A stretch of DNA of 64,000 nucleotides from UBA4416 sp038327195 (GTDB lineage Bacteria; Bacteroidota; Bacteroidia; B-17B0; Aurantibacillaceae), in contig JBBQKU010000018.1 in assembly GCA_038327195.1 (NCBI GenBank), positions 10,507 through 74,506 on the forward strand, given 5' to 3'. The notes under the pieces were generated by a model. It made no database searches. It had not been told where the DNA came from and saw only the letters and a list, made by a program, of their open reading frames with translations. Below are positions 1-8,202 of this stretch, one piece after another. The first letter of the stretch is position 1. Every line of letters begins with the position of its first letter. The position numbers were made by a program, and so were the translations under genes.

Positions 1-1
1 T

Positions 2-154
2 GGACTAATTAATAATCATGGTGAGATTTTACTTCAATCTGAATTTAGTGTTATTGAGCCAATTAATGAGTTTTTATATAGGTGTGAAAAACCTCAAGAC
101 TCATCTGTTTATTTGTATAATTCAAAAAATAAAACGCTTAAAAAAACGTTTTAA
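2..154 (+). CDS. C-terminal end of a WG-repeat-like protein (partial)
   Basis: An open frame enters from the left edge and stops at TAA 152-154, giving about 50 residues. It begins GLINNHGEILL and continues with a hydrophobic stretch, which resembles one unit of the WG (beta-strand) repeat in which a G-L-I/W-x-x-x-G motif is followed by a short strand. The N-terminus and most of the protein lie outside the window, so the role is unknown. Its stop codon shares the bases TTAA with the stop codon of the convergent histidine kinase gene. The family call rests on one repeat only. Confidence 0.5.
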   Translation, partial: GLINNHGEILLQSEFSVIEPINEFLYRCEKPQDSSVYLYNSKNKTLKKTF

Positions 155-3100
155 ACTGCTGTAGGAAGTTTAATTGTAAAAGTTGTTCCTACATCTTGTT
201 CACTTTTGAAATCTATTGAACCATTAAATGCGTTGATGCTACTTTTAACCATTGCTAATCCTAATCCAGTGCCAGAATTTTTTGTTGTGAATTTCGGTGT
301 AAATATTTGTGGGTAGTTTTCTTTTGGAATCCCTGAGCCATTATCACTTATACTTATTTCAATTATGTTTGCCTTCTTTTTGGCGTGGATAATTATTTTG
401 CCAATCCTATTTTCGGGAATTGATTGCTCTGCATTTTTTATTAAATTAGTTAATGCTCTTATGAATTGTTCTTTGTCAATTAAAACGTAAAGAGAATCTT
501 CAGTTATATTTTCAAAAGTACATGATGAACTTTCTTTATATAAATCGGTTACATTTTGTAATATTTCAACTAAATTAATTCGTTCAATTTTTGCATTTGG
601 AAATTTAGCAAAATCTGAAAACTCAGTTGCTATGTTTGACAATGTATCTATTTGTTGAATAAGTAATTCAGCAACTTTATCTACCTTTTCAGATATATTT
701 TCAGGGTTCGATTTAACAACTCTTTGTAAATGTTGTATGTTTAATTTCATTGGAGTTAAAGGATTTTTAATTTCATGAGCGACCTGTTTTGACATTTCGA
801 GCCAAGCGCTTTCTTTTTCTGATTGAGCTAAACGTTCCGAACTCTTTTCAAGTTTTAATAACATTCTGTTATATTCTTCTACTAATTTTCCAATTTCATC
901 TTTTGAATTCCAAATAATTGGTTGAATGTTTTTCTCAAATTTTGTATTCGAAATTTGTTGTTTAATAATTCGGAGTGGCTTAGTTAGTAAATTAGATATA
1001 AATAACGCAACAAGGGTTGTAATTACGAATAAGATAGTATAGATGTTTAATAATGTTGTTAAATAAACCGAAAGTTCTTTTTCTAAATCTTTTTGTCTCG
1101 AAAAATAAGGTAAGTTTAAATATCCTAAAAGCTTATCTTTTGAATTATAGAAAGGAATATATGTAGATAAATAATTTAGTTTTCCAATTGTTTCTCTATG
1201 AGAAAAATTTACGGTTTTGTTTTGCATAAATCCTGAATAGGCTATTGGGTCCATAAATTTTGAAACTAATCCTTGCTCATAAATTGCGGGTTGAGATGTT
1301 GCAAATAGTCGTCCCTTATTGTCAAATAAAGAAACATCACTTCCAAATAATTTAGATAATTTTTTTAAAGTAAACGTTGTGTATTCCTTATAGCTTTGTT
1401 CTAATTCATTTTGTTGCCCAGCACTTTGTTGTAATTCATTTAATACCGATTTCGATTTAAGTAATAAATCATTTTTGTTTTTTGTTTCTGATTGTGTTGT
1501 AACAACCAAAATTGTTCCGAATACTACCCCTGCAAGTGATATAATAATAATTGAGACCAAAATAAATTGTATTCGATTGTTTAAAGAATTGAAAACCAGT
1601 TTGTTTTTTTGAAAAAAAGAGTTAAACCACACAGAAACAATAACAATAATAGAAAAGAAAATAAAGAGGTAAGAATTGGAAGTAAATAATTGCCAGAATC
1701 CGGTTTTAACATCTGTAATAATAATTTCTGTATTGTTTATTTTAGGATAGATATAATGATTGTAATCCTTGTCAATTTCAAATACATATTTAGAACTATT
1801 AAATAAAGGATATTGAAAATCTCCATAAGAAATTTGCAGTTTATTATTTTCATAAACGGCATAAGAAATGTTTTTAAATTCAATTTTACTCTCTAACGAT
1901 TTATCCAACAACAAATCAGGAAAGATTCCGAGCTTGATAGATATTTTAGGATCTAGCTGATAATATAATCGGTAAATTGAATCCTTATTTAAATTTGAAT
2001 CAATAATGTCAATTATACCAACATATCTGATTGGATTGTTTTTTTTGTTTATAAAATATAAATTATCACATATGGTTTGATGAGCATCTTTTTTTATTTG
2101 ATTTTCAAAGTATTCTATATTTGAGTATTTGGAATCATTTAAATTAAATAATGGTACAGTGTCTTTAAATAATGATAAAACAACGTCGTACCTTTCAAAA
2201 TAGCCACTAAAATTTGCTTGCTTAATTTTTTGTTCAATTTGAGCGCCACTTAATGGCAATAAAGAAATTAAGTTTTTTAATTTAACATCATTCTGTATAG
2301 ATGCAGTTATTTTTGATAGTTCATTTTCAGCAATTACATCCTGCCTGTCTGTTAAAGTTAGCGATAAGGCTTTATATGTAACTTTTTTATTTATTTGTTC
2401 ATATTTATAAAAGAAAAATGATGTTGTAAATGTTATTAAAAGAATAACAACACCAATATTTATAAAGTTGTTCGATGCCTTAAATAATCGTAAGTAATAA
2501 CAAATTATGAATAGTGGAACTACCCATAAATATTCATAAATGAGCACGTTTTTTTTTAAAAGTAAAAAAAGTATAACGCTTATTAAAATAAATGCAATAT
2601 GATTAAATTTGTAATTAAAATTCTCTATTATTTGAGTTACTATTTTTTCAAGTAATAAATACGTTCCGAAAATCATAAACCCAACTGAACTAAGCCCAAT
2701 CAATGTGTATAAACTAAAATCAAATAATTGATTTACGTTAAATGTAATTGATGAATTATTTAGTATGCTATAAATTAATGAGGTGATATTTATCGATAAA
2801 TATTCGATTAACGAAAGGCAAATTAGTATAATTAATAATTTAGGAATAATTTTAAATTTCTTTATTGAAATTTTTTGCCTATATATATAAATTGAGCCAA
2901 GAAAAAATAGGAATGAATTTAAAATAACATCTCCAATTAATGAAAAATAAAATGAAGAGGCATTTGCAAAAACGCTTACATTATATATATCATTTAAATA
3001 TATGAAATCAGGGAATTTAAAATATATCATCCCCGTTCGTATTAAAAAACACAATGAAATCAGTGAAATTGAACGGATTAATTTATTTTTAATAAACCGT

Positions 3101-3804
3101 TTAGATAATTGATAAAACGTGATTCCGAAAAACAAACACGCTAATAAGGCAAAAAGTGATGCGTAAATATTGGCAACCATATTTTTATATAAACCTATTT
3201 CCTTTTGGATTTCAAATAGAGGGGCTCCAAATTTAGATGTAACTGCATGTTTTATGAATGTAACAGGAGAAATAATTTTTGTGTTTTTTGGTAATTTTAA
3301 CCAAGGACTAAATTCATTTTTCAAATATTTATTTTCATAATCATATTCTGTTTTAATAGATATAAGTGCTATAGATGTATAGTGAGTTTTTAAACTGTCT
3401 TTTAGTTTAATATATTCAAACCATCCATTTCTAATTTTTATGAGTTGAACATTACTTTCGTTTGTGTACGCATTTAAATCTATAGTTGGCTGATTGTCTG
3501 TCCAGAAACATAAACTGTCATTTTCATAAATATAAATAGCGATACCTTCATCTTTATATAGATTTTCAGTAAATGAATTGTATTTTAAAAATAATTGTTT
3601 TGGCTTAATAGATTTTAAAAGATTATTAAGTTCAACTAACTTCGAATAAGCTATCGTTTCTTTTTTATGTAATTGAACCTGGGCAATTTCGGCTAGTTCC
3701 TGAGTTGTGAAGTTGTTATTTTGTGAAATATAATAAGCAACTAAAGCCATAATCACGCTGAGCATGAAATAGATAATTGTTTTATTAAATTTTCGGATAA
3801 ACAT
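151..3804 (-). CDS. Large membrane sensor histidine kinase (NtrY-like)
   Basis: This 1217-residue protein is a hybrid of a long multi-membrane sensor and a classical kinase core. A membrane helix near residues 10-28 is followed by an extracytoplasmic stretch, a block of about eight helices (roughly 210-480), a second soluble region, two more helices bracketing another periplasmic-like domain, and a HAMP-like linker. The transmitter is intact: HisKA phosphoacceptor H1010 in HEIKNPLTP, N box NLIKNAEQ (N1124), G1 box DNGSGIP at 1154 and G2 box GTGLGL at 1178. It has no receiver domain, and no response regulator gene is beside it, so its partner is elsewhere. The long two-part sensor is much larger than usual for NtrY kinases (about 700-750 residues). 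The ligand is unknown. Confidence 0.9.
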   Translation of the reverse strand: MFIRKFNKTIIYFMLSVIMALVAYYISQNNNFTTQELAEIAQVQLHKKETIAYSKLVELNNLLKSIKPKQLFLKYNSFTENLYKDEGIAIYIYENDSLCFWTDNQPTIDLNAYTNESNVQLIKIRNGWFEYIKLKDSLKTHYTSIALISIKTEYDYENKYLKNEFSPWLKLPKNTKIISPVTFIKHAVTSKFGAPLFEIQKEIGLYKNMVANIYASLFALLACLFFGITFYQLSKRFIKNKLIRSISLISLCFLIRTGMIYFKFPDFIYLNDIYNVSVFANASSFYFSLIGDVILNSFLFFLGSIYIYRQKISIKKFKIIPKLLIILICLSLIEYLSINITSLIYSILNNSSITFNVNQLFDFSLYTLIGLSSVGFMIFGTYLLLEKIVTQIIENFNYKFNHIAFILISVILFLLLKKNVLIYEYLWVVPLFIICYYLRLFKASNNFINIGVVILLITFTTSFFFYKYEQINKKVTYKALSLTLTDRQDVIAENELSKITASIQNDVKLKNLISLLPLSGAQIEQKIKQANFSGYFERYDVVLSLFKDTVPLFNLNDSKYSNIEYFENQIKKDAHQTICDNLYFINKKNNPIRYVGIIDIIDSNLNKDSIYRLYYQLDPKISIKLGIFPDLLLDKSLESKIEFKNISYAVYENNKLQISYGDFQYPLFNSSKYVFEIDKDYNHYIYPKINNTEIIITDVKTGFWQLFTSNSYLFIFFSIIVIVSVWFNSFFQKNKLVFNSLNNRIQFILVSIIIISLAGVVFGTILVVTTQSETKNKNDLLLKSKSVLNELQQSAGQQNELEQSYKEYTTFTLKKLSKLFGSDVSLFDNKGRLFATSQPAIYEQGLVSKFMDPIAYSGFMQNKTVNFSHRETIGKLNYLSTYIPFYNSKDKLLGYLNLPYFSRQKDLEKELSVYLTTLLNIYTILFVITTLVALFISNLLTKPLRIIKQQISNTKFEKNIQPIIWNSKDEIGKLVEEYNRMLLKLEKSSERLAQSEKESAWLEMSKQVAHEIKNPLTPMKLNIQHLQRVVKSNPENISEKVDKVAELLIQQIDTLSNIATEFSDFAKFPNAKIERINLVEILQNVTDLYKESSSCTFENITEDSLYVLIDKEQFIRALTNLIKNAEQSIPENRIGKIIIHAKKKANIIEISISDNGSGIPKENYPQIFTPKFTTKNSGTGLGLAMVKSSINAFNGSIDFKSEQDVGTTFTIKLPTAV

Positions 3805-3874
3805 TTATATCAAGCAATTTACTTATTTTTAACTAATTTTTTGAATACAAAAATCATTTTTTTGTATATTTAAG

Positions 3875-3882
3875 TATATTTG
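3875..3882 (+). promoter_or_regulatory. Candidate -7 box TATATTTG
   Basis: TATATTTG fits the Bacteroidota -7 consensus TAnnTTTG and lies 18 bases before the ATG at 3901, implying a short leader. I see no convincing TTTG at the expected -33 position, so this rests on one box. Confidence 0.35.
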
Positions 3883-3900
3883 TAATATATCAATTTTTTT

Positions 3901-6222
3901 ATGGCCAAACAAACTACATCACCAAAGCAACCTGTTTTTACAGAATTAAAAAATACGTTTCGTTTTTTCCCTTTTAAAAACCAAACGGCTCCTTTTATAG
4001 TAATCATTTTATTGGGTTTAATTTTTAATTTAACCTCTCTAAATAATGAATATGCTCTTGATGATGGTATTATTATTCACCAAAATGACCATGTAATTAA
4101 AGGGTTAAAAGGAATAAAAGGTATCATGACAAAAGATGCTTATGAAAGTTTCTATCGTCGAATGAATGCAACGGATCAATTAGCTGGTGGTCGTTACAGA
4201 CCTTTATCAGTTGTGAGTTTTGCAATTGAACAACAATTTATTGGTGCTTATGATAATGGTTTGTATCCTGCAAGATGTTGGGATTTAAATAAAAACAATT
4301 TGGATGATGCTGAAGAAGATGTAAATCAAGATGGTATTTTTAATGAAGTGGATTGTCAGGTAAAAGACGCATGGGTAAGGCATTTAGTTAATATCCTCAC
4401 ATTTATTATTGGTATTATGTTATTGTATTTATTTTTTAGAAATTACATTTTTAAAGATAATCATGATATAGCGTTTTTAGCAGCCATTTTGTTTTTAATG
4501 CACCCAATCCATTCAGAAGCCATAGCAAATGTCAAAAGTCGTGATGAGATTTTCTCGTTGATATTTATTTCCTTGACCTTTTTCTATTCGTTTAAATATA
4601 TGGCCGAAAAAACTCCAAGAGCTTTATTTTTAGCTTCATTTAATTTTTTATTAGCCTTATTGTCAAAGGAATATGCCGTTGTTTTAGTGGCGTTAATTCC
4701 AATAGCATTTTACGTATTCCATACCTTTGATTTTGATCCGAAAACTTTTTTTAAATCAAAAGAATTTAAACAATCATTATATGTGTTTTTAGTGTTTTTT
4801 GGATGTGCTTTATTGATGTTGTATCTTAAAAAACAGTTTGATGTTACTGCTCGTCCCGGTGCAAAAGCAAATCTATCTTTCTGGATATTTCCTTTTATTT
4901 ATTTAATTTTTGGCGTATTAATTTTAGGTTCAAAAAAGAAAGATTATGGAACTTTAATGAGTTGGCATTTCTTCATTATGTTGTTTTATTTAGGAATGCG
5001 TTTGGTAGCTGTAAAATTGAAACCAGGTGTGCCTGATACTGAAATTTTAAATAACCCTTATTTATTAGCTAGTCAACAAGAACAGTGGGCAACCAAGGTT
5101 TATGTATTACTAAAATATTTTAATTTATGTTGGTTCCCACACCCTTTATCTTCTGATTATTCTTTTAACTCAATCCAATTTAGAACCTTTGCAAGTTGGG
5201 ACACCTTGGTGTCTTTATTCTTACATTTAGGATTAGTATATTTTGGAATAAAATTAATTATCAAGCGTCATGCCTTAGGTTTTGCTATTGCAGTGTATTT
5301 TGCCTTCTTATTAATGATTGGAAATATTTTAATGGATATTGGAGCTACGATGGGCGAACGTTTATTATTTCATTCAACTATCGGTTTTGTAATTGCTTTA
5401 GCTTGGTTAATAGTAAAAGGATTTGATAAAATACCTGATACTGTTAGTTTAAATGTAAAACGTTTTGGTTTTTTAAGTTTATTAGCGGTTATGACTTTCT
5501 TATATGGTTGTAAAACTTGGGAGCGTAATTGGGATTGGAAAAACGATGTGACCTTATTTTTGAAGGATGTTGAAACTATGCCAAATTCAGTGTTATGTTT
5601 GGGTAATGCAGGTGCTCGTTGGATTGATTTAGCTGATACTAAAGAAATTACTGGTAAACGTAGACCAGGTCAAACGGTTGATACAGATAATGATTATAAT
5701 GGAACATTACATATTACGGATGAAGAAGTTAAAGCTGGTGGCTACAAAGACAAACGAGAGACAGCTTTAAATAAAGGTATGAAGTTTTTACGACATGCCG
5801 TTGAATTACATCCACGTTACGTGAATGGCTATTTAAATTTAGGATTAGGAAGTTTTAAATTAGGAAATACGCGTGATGCTTTATTCTATTGGAAACACGC
5901 AGAAAATTTATATCCTAATAATCCTTATTTAACTAATTATTATCAAGTTTTTTATAATGATTTATTGAATAAAGGTTACCAAATGTCTCAACGTGGGCAA
6001 TTAGATAGCGCAATCTATATTTTACGACATACGATGCTGTTGAGTAAAAATAATCCTGAAGGTTATTATAATTTAGGAGGAGCGTATTATCAAAAGAAGG
6101 ATTACAATAGGGCTAAATATTATTGGGAAGAGTGTTTAAAAGTCAATCCAGCTCATGTTCAAGCTAAAGCAGGTTTAGCAACTATTATTGTTGTTCCGGC
6201 TAGTGTTTCGCCAGTAAAATAA
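3901..6222 (+). CDS. TMTC-like GT-C membrane glycosyltransferase with TPRs
   Basis: This 773-residue polytopic membrane protein resembles TMTC/O-mannosyltransferase-like GT-C proteins. The first extracytoplasmic loop carries YALDD (residues 51-55), where GT-C enzymes keep acidic catalytic residues. GGRYRPLS follows near 97-103 and HPIHSEAIANVKSRDE at 201-216 matches the second conserved loop of the family. About ten membrane helices lead to a soluble C-terminus (about 600-765) with at least two TPR units. An insertion between C126 and C152 has D/N/G spacing like an EF-hand or dockerin calcium loop. The likely role is transfer of a sugar from a lipid carrier to protein or glycan outside the cytoplasm. 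Donor and acceptor are unknown. A second, shorter paralogue lies at 59989-61731. Confidence 0.75.
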   Translation: MAKQTTSPKQPVFTELKNTFRFFPFKNQTAPFIVIILLGLIFNLTSLNNEYALDDGIIIHQNDHVIKGLKGIKGIMTKDAYESFYRRMNATDQLAGGRYRPLSVVSFAIEQQFIGAYDNGLYPARCWDLNKNNLDDAEEDVNQDGIFNEVDCQVKDAWVRHLVNILTFIIGIMLLYLFFRNYIFKDNHDIAFLAAILFLMHPIHSEAIANVKSRDEIFSLIFISLTFFYSFKYMAEKTPRALFLASFNFLLALLSKEYAVVLVALIPIAFYVFHTFDFDPKTFFKSKEFKQSLYVFLVFFGCALLMLYLKKQFDVTARPGAKANLSFWIFPFIYLIFGVLILGSKKKDYGTLMSWHFFIMLFYLGMRLVAVKLKPGVPDTEILNNPYLLASQQEQWATKVYVLLKYFNLCWFPHPLSSDYSFNSIQFRTFASWDTLVSLFLHLGLVYFGIKLIIKRHALGFAIAVYFAFLLMIGNILMDIGATMGERLLFHSTIGFVIALAWLIVKGFDKIPDTVSLNVKRFGFLSLLAVMTFLYGCKTWERNWDWKNDVTLFLKDVETMPNSVLCLGNAGARWIDLADTKEITGKRRPGQTVDTDNDYNGTLHITDEEVKAGGYKDKRETALNKGMKFLRHAVELHPRYVNGYLNLGLGSFKLGNTRDALFYWKHAENLYPNNPYLTNYYQVFYNDLLNKGYQMSQRGQLDSAIYILRHTMLLSKNNPEGYYNLGGAYYQKKDYNRAKYYWEECLKVNPAHVQAKAGLATIIVVPASVSPVK

Positions 6223-6232
6223 TTTCTTTAAT

Positions 6233-6263
6233 AAAAAGAGGGGAAACATTTTTCCCTCTTTTT
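6233..6263 (+). terminator. Rho-independent terminator after the TMTC-like gene
   Basis: The arm AAAAAGAGGGGAAA pairs with TTTCCCTCTTTTT around a short loop, with one bulged G, ten bases after the stop codon at 6222. Confidence 0.8.
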
Positions 6264-6380
6264 AAACTTCTAAATTAGATATTATACAAGGAATTCGGTA
6301 GGAAGGCTATAATAGTTTTAATTTAGTTTGTTATTTATTTCTTAATTACCTCATTTTCGACTAAATTTACTTAGGTTTTT

Positions 6381-6424
6381 CCATTTAAAAACCATTTAAA
6401 AACCATTTAAAAACCATTTAAAAA
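6381..6424 (+). repeat. Four perfect 11-bp tandem repeats before a start codon
   Basis: The unit CCATTTAAAAA occurs four times without mismatch and ends three bases before the ATG at 6428. The array occupies the 5' leader or promoter spacer of the first T9SS cargo gene. Copy-number change by slippage would shift the leader by one helical turn per unit. Confidence 0.9.
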
Positions 6425-6427
6425 TCA

Positions 6428-7318
6428 ATGAAAAAATCAATTTTATCTTTCGCTGTTTTTGCAATTACATCAACAACTTTATTTGCTCAAATTCCAAATA
6501 ATGGTTTCGAAAACTGGACAACAGTTGGAACATACAGTACTCCCGACAATTGGGAAACCATGAATCCAACAACAGCAGCTTCAGGCACATTTACTGCTGA
6601 AAAAGGTACACCCGGAAGCCCAGGAGCTTCATACTTAAAATTAACCTCAAAAACTGTTTCAACTACTGTCGTAAATGGAGTAGCTGTATGTGGTAAACTT
6701 AATGCGGTTACAATGTTGCCTACTGCCGGTTTTCCATCTACCCTTCAGCCTGTAAGTTTCACTGGTAAGTGGCAACATATGATTTTTGGATCAAGTCAAG
6801 GTGCTGTTATGGTTACTCTTACTAAATATAATACTGTTACTCATATGAGAGATGTTGTAGCAACTGCCAACCAAACTTTAACTGGCATGGCAATGAGCTG
6901 GTCTGCGTTTACCATTCCATTTAATTATGTAAGTTCAATGGTTCCTGATAGTTGCATTATATTTTTAAAAGCTAGTGGTTCAACTCCGTATCAAGATGAT
7001 TATTTATGGGTTGATAATTTAGCATTCAGTGGAAGTGTAACTGGATTAAATAATTTAGAAAAAAACAATTCAAATATTTCTGTTTATCCAAATCCTGCAA
7101 CAGAGAATGTTACCATTGAATTAAATATAAATACAGCATCTGCTTTAGCAATTAAATTAGTTGATTTAACAGGGAAATTAATTAAAGAAATTAATGCTGG
7201 CGAAATTCAAGGAGTTTATAAAACTACTATACTTACAGATGATTTGAACAAGGGCGTTTATTTTTTAAAAGTTACTAGTAAAGAATCAAGTGAAGTGAAA
7301 AAAATATTTATTCAATAA
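6428..7318 (+). CDS. T9SS type A sorted secreted protein, function unknown
   Basis: This 296-residue protein has an N-terminal signal peptide (lysines, hydrophobic core, ending near FAQ at residue 20). Its globular region opens with NNGFENWT and a run of aromatic and threonine-rich beta segments typical of Bacteroidota surface modules with a carbohydrate-binding-like fold. The last 80 residues are a T9SS type A sorting domain: VYPNPA, a central LVDLTGKLI strand and a final GVYFLKV...KKIFIQ. It should be exported by Sec, carried through the outer membrane by T9SS and released or anchored on the surface. It is first in a run of three T9SS cargo genes; the next starts 26 bases downstream. I do not recognise an enzyme domain. 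Confidence 0.85.
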   Translation: MKKSILSFAVFAITSTTLFAQIPNNGFENWTTVGTYSTPDNWETMNPTTAASGTFTAEKGTPGSPGASYLKLTSKTVSTTVVNGVAVCGKLNAVTMLPTAGFPSTLQPVSFTGKWQHMIFGSSQGAVMVTLTKYNTVTHMRDVVATANQTLTGMAMSWSAFTIPFNYVSSMVPDSCIIFLKASGSTPYQDDYLWVDNLAFSGSVTGLNNLEKNNSNISVYPNPATENVTIELNINTASALAIKLVDLTGKLIKEINAGEIQGVYKTTILTDDLNKGVYFLKVTSKESSEVKKIFIQ

Positions 7319-7344
7319 ATTAATTATAATTAAAATTCTAAAAA

Positions 7345-8145
7345 ATGAAGACAAAAATAGCTACTCTCGTATTTACATTTATATCAATGTTAACTTCTCA
7401 AATTTCTAGAGCTCAAATGACAGCTATGGATTTCACGATGGTTGATTGTAATGCATCCGCAACTCACAATTTATATAGTGATTTAAATTCAGGCAAAGTT
7501 GTAATTATAGAATTCTTTATGACTAGTTGTAGTTCATGTATTGTTGCGGGCCAAACTTTAGAAGCAATGAAAACAAAATTATTATCACAATATCCTGGTA
7601 AAATAAAAGCTTATGCATTTGGTTTTAATAACACCTATTCTTGTACTACAGTCAACAATTGGTTAACTACAAACAGTATTACTTCAGTACCATCTGATAG
7701 TGGTGCAGCTCAAGTTGCATATTACGGAGGAATGGGAATGCCAACAATAGTAATTGCAGCCGGTACAAATCACAAATTACTAGGTTCTCCTTACATTGGA
7801 TTTACAAATAGCGATACAACAGGAATGGCTACTAATATCCGTAATTTCCTAAATGGTCCAACAAGTGTTAATGAATTTAATAGTAACATTAGCGAATTAA
7901 ACATTTTTCCTAATCCCACAAGTAATGAGATAAAAATTACATTTAACTTAACCGAATCTTCAAATACTATCATTGAAATAATGGATATTACTGGAAGGGT
8001 TGTTAAAACTTTTCTTAATGAAAAAATGAGTAATGGAAATTTTACAAAAACTTTTAATGTGTCTAATATGGATAATGGGAACTATTTTATTAATATTAAT
8101 ACAAATGGATTTATTTCTCGAAAGAAAATTAGTATTATTCATTAA
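7345..8145 (+). CDS. Thioredoxin-fold secreted protein with T9SS sorting domain
   Basis: A signal peptide (about 1-23) precedes a thioredoxin-like domain. FFMTSCSSC has the redox pair C62-x-x-C65 in the usual place after the first core strand (KVVIIEFF), and GMPTIVI contains the cis-proline (P133) that faces the active site. Two further cysteines (C35, C100) could form a structural bond. Residues from about 185 form a T9SS type A sorting domain (IFPNPT, MDITGRVVK, GNYFINI). The likely role is thiol-disulfide exchange or metal handling at the cell surface. It sits directly upstream of a multicopper oxidase, so copper-site maturation is possible but inferred only from position. Confidence 0.85.
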   Translation: MKTKIATLVFTFISMLTSQISRAQMTAMDFTMVDCNASATHNLYSDLNSGKVVIIEFFMTSCSSCIVAGQTLEAMKTKLLSQYPGKIKAYAFGFNNTYSCTTVNNWLTTNSITSVPSDSGAAQVAYYGGMGMPTIVIAAGTNHKLLGSPYIGFTNSDTTGMATNIRNFLNGPTSVNEFNSNISELNIFPNPTSNEIKITFNLTESSNTIIEIMDITGRVVKTFLNEKMSNGNFTKTFNVSNMDNGNYFININTNGFISRKKISIIH

Positions 8146-8157
8146 AAAAACGGCCAT

Positions 8158-8169
8158 CAGCACGTGCTG
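8158..8169. promoter_or_regulatory. 12-bp GC-rich palindrome between two T9SS genes
   Basis: CAGCACGTGCTG is a perfect palindrome standing out from AT-rich surroundings. It is followed by a second small inverted repeat, TAAAAG/CTTTTA. It lies in the 57-base gap between the thioredoxin-like gene and the multicopper oxidase and could be an operator or an RNA hairpin modulating the downstream gene. There is no T-run directly after the palindrome, so it is not a classical terminator. Confidence 0.4.
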
Positions 8170-8202
8170 TTAAAAGTCGCTTTTAAATTATCTTATTAAG
8201 TT

